The position numbers and the translations under genes were made by a program. DNA of 25,653 nucleotides. Source: Cyanobacteria bacterium UBA791. Lineage in GTDB: Bacteria > Cyanobacteriota > Vampirovibrionia > Gastranaerophilales > Gastranaerophilaceae. The stretch is taken from NCBI GenBank assembly GCA_002297005.1, contig DBIX01000008.1:4205-29857 (forward strand), in the 5' to 3' direction. Every line of letters begins with the position of its first letter. The stretch's first letter is position 1. The notes under the pieces were generated by a model. The model had not been told where the DNA came from. It did no database searches and was given only the letters and a program-made list of their open reading frames with translations. Positions 24,101 through 25,653 of this stretch are shown piece by piece.

Positions 24101-24269
24101 CAACTTGAGGTGGTGTAATTGACGGATAATCTTCTAGTGGCAATCCAATCATTGTAATTAACCCTGCAAGTACAATAGTCAACGAAATAACTATCGCAAA
24201 TTTTGGTCTACTTACGAATGGATTTCCTTTATTTTGTGATGTTGAATTATTTTTATTTTCTTCGGCCAT
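21111..24269 (-). CDS. RND efflux transporter, HAE1 family (AcrB-like permease)
   Basis: Inner-membrane proton-driven pump that exports hydrophobic or amphiphilic compounds. The 1052 residues are full length for AcrB-type proteins, with 12 transmembrane helices and two large periplasmic loops. Signature segments are NPFVSRPKFAIVI at helix 1, GLPLEDYPSITPP (42-54), the proton-relay Asp421-Asp422 in GLVVDDAIVVLEN of helix 4, and the matching Lys in GLSTKQAILIIEF of helix 10. Both Asp and Lys indicate a drug-type HAE1 pump rather than a heavy-metal pump. The start ATG has AGGTAGAG upstream and lies 23 bases after the adaptor stop. The 3' end holds the ribosome-binding site of the TolC gene. Confidence 0.95.
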   Translation of the reverse strand: MAEENKNNSTSQNKGNPFVSRPKFAIVISLTIVLAGLITMIGLPLEDYPSITPPQVVVSATYTGASADVVRDTVAAPLEAQLNGVEDMIYMSSTSQNGSYELTIYFKVGTDPDMAVINVNNRLQLVTPRLPSEVRTYGLTVKKRRGGPGVLMVSMTSPNNTFDPLYLTNYAAIYVKDELARIEGASDVNVYGSASYSMRIWLDPVKMANYKLSASEVMAAIQAQNTQAAVGDLGAEPLKEQKDIKVTLRTKGRLTDVKQFENIVVYSNTDGSNVKLKDIARIELGAENYASGSYIGGKSSALIVIKQLPEANSIDLANKSAKRLKELSKTFPKGMEYKIEHDETEFIRESIKEVEYAIAIAVLLVAAVTYLFLGSARAAFIPLCAIPVSLIGVFIFLGMFGFSINLLMLFGLVLAVGLVVDDAIVVLENTQRHIQEGKDRREATIITMIEVTSAIVATTLVLMAVFVPVCFIPGINGQMFRQFAVCIACSMGLSAIVALSLSPALCAMILKNGDDYEEEKEYIKKFNNWFNVVKEKYLHAVHYFVDSPKHTMVTLGAFILIALVIARLIPTGFIPQEDQGAVFAQIQLPDGASTLRTKEIATVVEKGINEIPGVEQTINIIGFAGENTAFIVAQLEPWSKRNKKESADAVIANIRARYSNFPAARVVAFQPTPIPGLGSFGGFEYQLLDKADRSPQELYDESLKLIRAANMDKSLTSVFSTYTATLPQILVKVDEQQAMAQNVAIDEIYRTMAAVYGTTYVNDFNKFGRVYRVMMQADADFRTSEPDLKRLFVKNKRGDMVPLSSMVKFEPIVGPYSLTRFNMYNAVTINGQGAGSTSSGQAMKAMENLSNKILPKDMGFAWSGSSLQEQESTGQIGVILALCFTFVYLFLVALYESWTLPIAVMLIAPVSMVGALFAQYIAGYTLDLYCQIGLVMLIGLSTKQAILIIEFAKEAFERNGGDEIAAAMEAAQLRFRAVMMTNIAFILGVVPLIFASGAGSASRHSVGMTVFGGMMAVAFAGTMLVPAFFVCVQRMKKLSRAYIEKRKESKHE

Positions 24270-24292
24270 TTATTTACTCTACCTAATTAATT

Positions 24293-25495
24293 TTATTTTT
24301 TACTTTTTTTATCTTCCTTTGAACTTTCGTCTTTTGCTTGTTTTTGAGCTTTGGAATTCAATTCTTGAGCTTCTTTTTCAGATAAAATTCTAACTGGATT
24401 ACCAGGAATAACTGACTGAATACCAGTTACAACAACTTTATCACCTTTTTTCAAACCTGATTTGATAATCCAGTCTGAACCATCTTCACCGTAAGTTTCA
24501 ATTTGTTGAACTTGTGGAAGTCCTTTAGCATCAAGTTTATAAACATACTTGTATTGAGGGTTTTCCATAACAGCAATTTGTGGGACAACTGGAGCATCTT
24601 GTCTTGATTTAGAGTATACGTAAACAGTTGCATAGTTTCCGTTAATCAACATACCTTCTGGATTTGGGAATGTTGCTCTCATCATGATAGAACCAGTTGT
24701 TGCATCAACCTTGTTGTCGTGGAAGTTTTGTACGCCCTTGTGAGCGTATTTTGTTCCAGTTGAAAAATATAAATCTACGTCACGATTTACATCTGCAACT
24801 TTATCAACACCCATCAACTCTGTATAATTTTTTGCATCAAGTGGGAATGAAACATAAATTGGGTCAACACTATTGATAGTAGTTAAAACTCCAGTTGACG
24901 GTGTAACATAGTTCCCAACGGTAATGTTAATCATACCAACTTGTCCGTCAACAGGGGCTTTGATATGTGTATAACTTAAATTTCTAAGTGCATCTCTGTA
25001 TGCACTATCATTTAATGCTACTTGTGCTTTATAAGAATCTCTTTGTGCTAAGATTTGGTCATATTGTGCTTTTGATACGTAATCTTGTTTAACAAGTTCT
25101 GCGTATCTTACTAATTGTTTATTATAATAATTTAATTGTGCTCTAGAATTGTCTAAGTTAGCTTTTGCTTTGTTTGCTGCAAGTTGATATTCTTGAGGTT
25201 CAATTTCAAATAAAACTTGACCTTTTTTTACTCTATCACCTTCTTTAAAGTATGATTTTGTCAAATATCCATTCGTTCTTGCAACAACGTCAATTCTTGA
25301 TACTGAAACTATTCTGCCTGGGGCTTCAAATTTTCTGATAACATTTTTTGTTTGTACTTCTTGAATTCCAACAGCAGGAACATTACCAGCTTTCATTTTT
25401 TTCATAATCATGAAACCTGATACTTGATAAGTTATAAAACGTGCTAAGATAGCACCTACAAATACACATGCAACTATTATAATTATTTTTTTCAT
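24293..25495 (-). CDS. RND efflux periplasmic adaptor (membrane fusion protein, AcrA-like)
   Basis: Periplasmic adaptor joining the RND pump to the TolC channel. The 400 residues start with a membrane anchor (about 4-28, no lipobox Cys, so anchored by the helix rather than lipid), then the beta-barrel/lipoyl segments (IDVVARTNGYLTKSYFKEGD, about 69-88, and VKKGQVLFEIEP), the alpha-hairpin (about 105-170), the second half of the lipoyl domain (YTHIKAPVDGQVGMINITVG) and the C-terminal domain with GLKKGDKVVVTGIQ. The last 25 residues are Lys/Ser/Glu-rich and disordered. First gene of the three-gene efflux operon; no divergent TetR-type repressor is seen in the window. TTGGGGTAAAT precedes the ATG. 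Confidence 0.94.
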   Translation of the reverse strand: MKKIIIIVACVFVGAILARFITYQVSGFMIMKKMKAGNVPAVGIQEVQTKNVIRKFEAPGRIVSVSRIDVVARTNGYLTKSYFKEGDRVKKGQVLFEIEPQEYQLAANKAKANLDNSRAQLNYYNKQLVRYAELVKQDYVSKAQYDQILAQRDSYKAQVALNDSAYRDALRNLSYTHIKAPVDGQVGMINITVGNYVTPSTGVLTTINSVDPIYVSFPLDAKNYTELMGVDKVADVNRDVDLYFSTGTKYAHKGVQNFHDNKVDATTGSIMMRATFPNPEGMLINGNYATVYVYSKSRQDAPVVPQIAVMENPQYKYVYKLDAKGLPQVQQIETYGEDGSDWIIKSGLKKGDKVVVTGIQSVIPGNPVRILSEKEAQELNSKAQKQAKDESSKEDKKSKK

Positions 25496-25518
25496 ATTTA
25501 CCCCAAGATAAAATACCC

Positions 25519-25528
25519 TTTCATGAAA
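25519..25528. repeat. Palindrome at the predicted efflux-operon start site
   Basis: TTTCATGAAA is a perfect 10-bp palindrome between the -10 and the predicted start, a plausible place for a repressor. It is short and could be chance in AT-rich DNA. Confidence 0.3.
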
Positions 25529-25536
25529 TCATAACA
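25528..25536 (-). promoter_or_regulatory. Efflux operon promoter (extended -10)
   Basis: On the minus strand TGTTATGAT (25536-25528) is an extended -10; the start would fall near 25521, giving a leader of about 25 bases. No strong -35 (TTGATT is 19 bases away). Confidence 0.45.
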
Positions 25537-25577
25537 AAAAAACAAGGCATGTAATCAAGATTTTAAGAAACATTAAA

Positions 25578-25607
25578 AAAAGGACTAACCTCTCGATTAG
25601 TCCTTTT
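25578..25607 (-). terminator. Intrinsic terminator for a minus-strand gene at the window edge
   Basis: AAAAGGACTAA (25578-25588) pairs with TTAGTCCTTTT (25597-25607), 11 bp with an 8-base loop; seven T follow on the minus strand (25581-25575). It separates the edge gene from the efflux operon promoter and could also work in the plus direction. Confidence 0.85.
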
Positions 25608-25629
25608 AAAATTATGAATTTAGTAAATT

Positions 25630-25653
25630 CTATTCAGCTTTTGCAGTTTCTTC
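25630..25653 (-). CDS. C-terminal end of an unidentified gene (partial)
   Basis: Read on the minus strand from the window end, seven codons give EETAKAE and then TAG at 25632-25630, followed 23 bases later by a strong terminator. The acidic, alanine-containing tail and the terminator placement support a real gene entering from the right, but seven residues are too few to identify it. Confidence 0.45.
   Translation of the reverse strand, partial: EETAKAE

Noticed and set aside
1..25653. CRISPR arrays, insertion sequences, prophage genes, tRNA genes or a toxin-antitoxin/defence system
   Set aside because: No regularly spaced repeats, transposase or integrase motifs, tRNA T-loop pattern or known defence domains were found; the window is mostly core genes.

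Overview
The window is AT-rich and gene-dense. It carries 22 complete protein genes plus two truncated at the edges, and no gap exceeds 300 bases. The tripartite RND efflux operon, periplasmic cell-wall enzymes and leaderless/extended -10 expression signals point to a Gram-negative (diderm) bacterium. Prepilins with an A^FTLAE cleavage site in a tandem paralogous cluster, together with cyanobacterium-like SecG and principal sigma factor, suggest the non-photosynthetic sister group of Cyanobacteria (Candidatus Melainabacteria / Gastranaerophilales). That placement is an inference from protein style, not a database result.

Left part (1-6240): the 3' end of a D-Ala-D-Ala carboxypeptidase (dacB/PBP4) converges on a bidirectional terminator with pheA (prephenate dehydratase with ACT domain). 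pheA diverges from a plus-strand unit of a phosphohexomutase, pheT and a secreted SH3-like protein, which ends at a strong hairpin terminator. Next comes a tightly packed minus-strand operon (8952 to 6267): a Nudix-fold/winged-helix protein with a degenerate catalytic box, secG, tcdA, a small protein built from two copies of an RWYD-type repeat, and an SDR oxidoreductase. Neighbouring genes overlap or lie within a few bases of each other.

Centre (9017-13276): a secreted SLT-type lytic transglycosylase diverges from an operon of three paralogous prepilin-like proteins, whose promoter overlaps a perfect inverted repeat. Then come methylthioadenosine phosphorylase and a YggT-family membrane protein, each followed by an intrinsic terminator. 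A minus-strand unit follows: dnaG, rpoD and a membrane-anchored metzincin protease fused to TPR repeats. This is a macromolecular-synthesis operon with an unexpected third gene.

Right part (17503-25653): a small unknown gene preceded by a roughly 270-base non-coding region with hairpins, direct repeats and back-to-back promoters; tatD and tlyA; then the MFP-RND-TolC efflux operon on the minus strand, whose last gene overlaps tlyA tail to tail. The window ends in a minus-strand terminator and the last seven codons of another gene.

Recurring regulatory pattern: most promoters I can recognise have an extended -10 (TGnTAnnnT). In dnaG and tatD the ATG lies exactly six bases after the -10 with no ribosome-binding site, as expected for leaderless mRNAs. 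I found no tRNA, rRNA, CRISPR array, insertion sequence or prophage gene. The most unusual items are the metzincin-TPR protein, the RWYD-repeat protein, the degenerate Nudix regulator and the 17817-18088 intergenic region.
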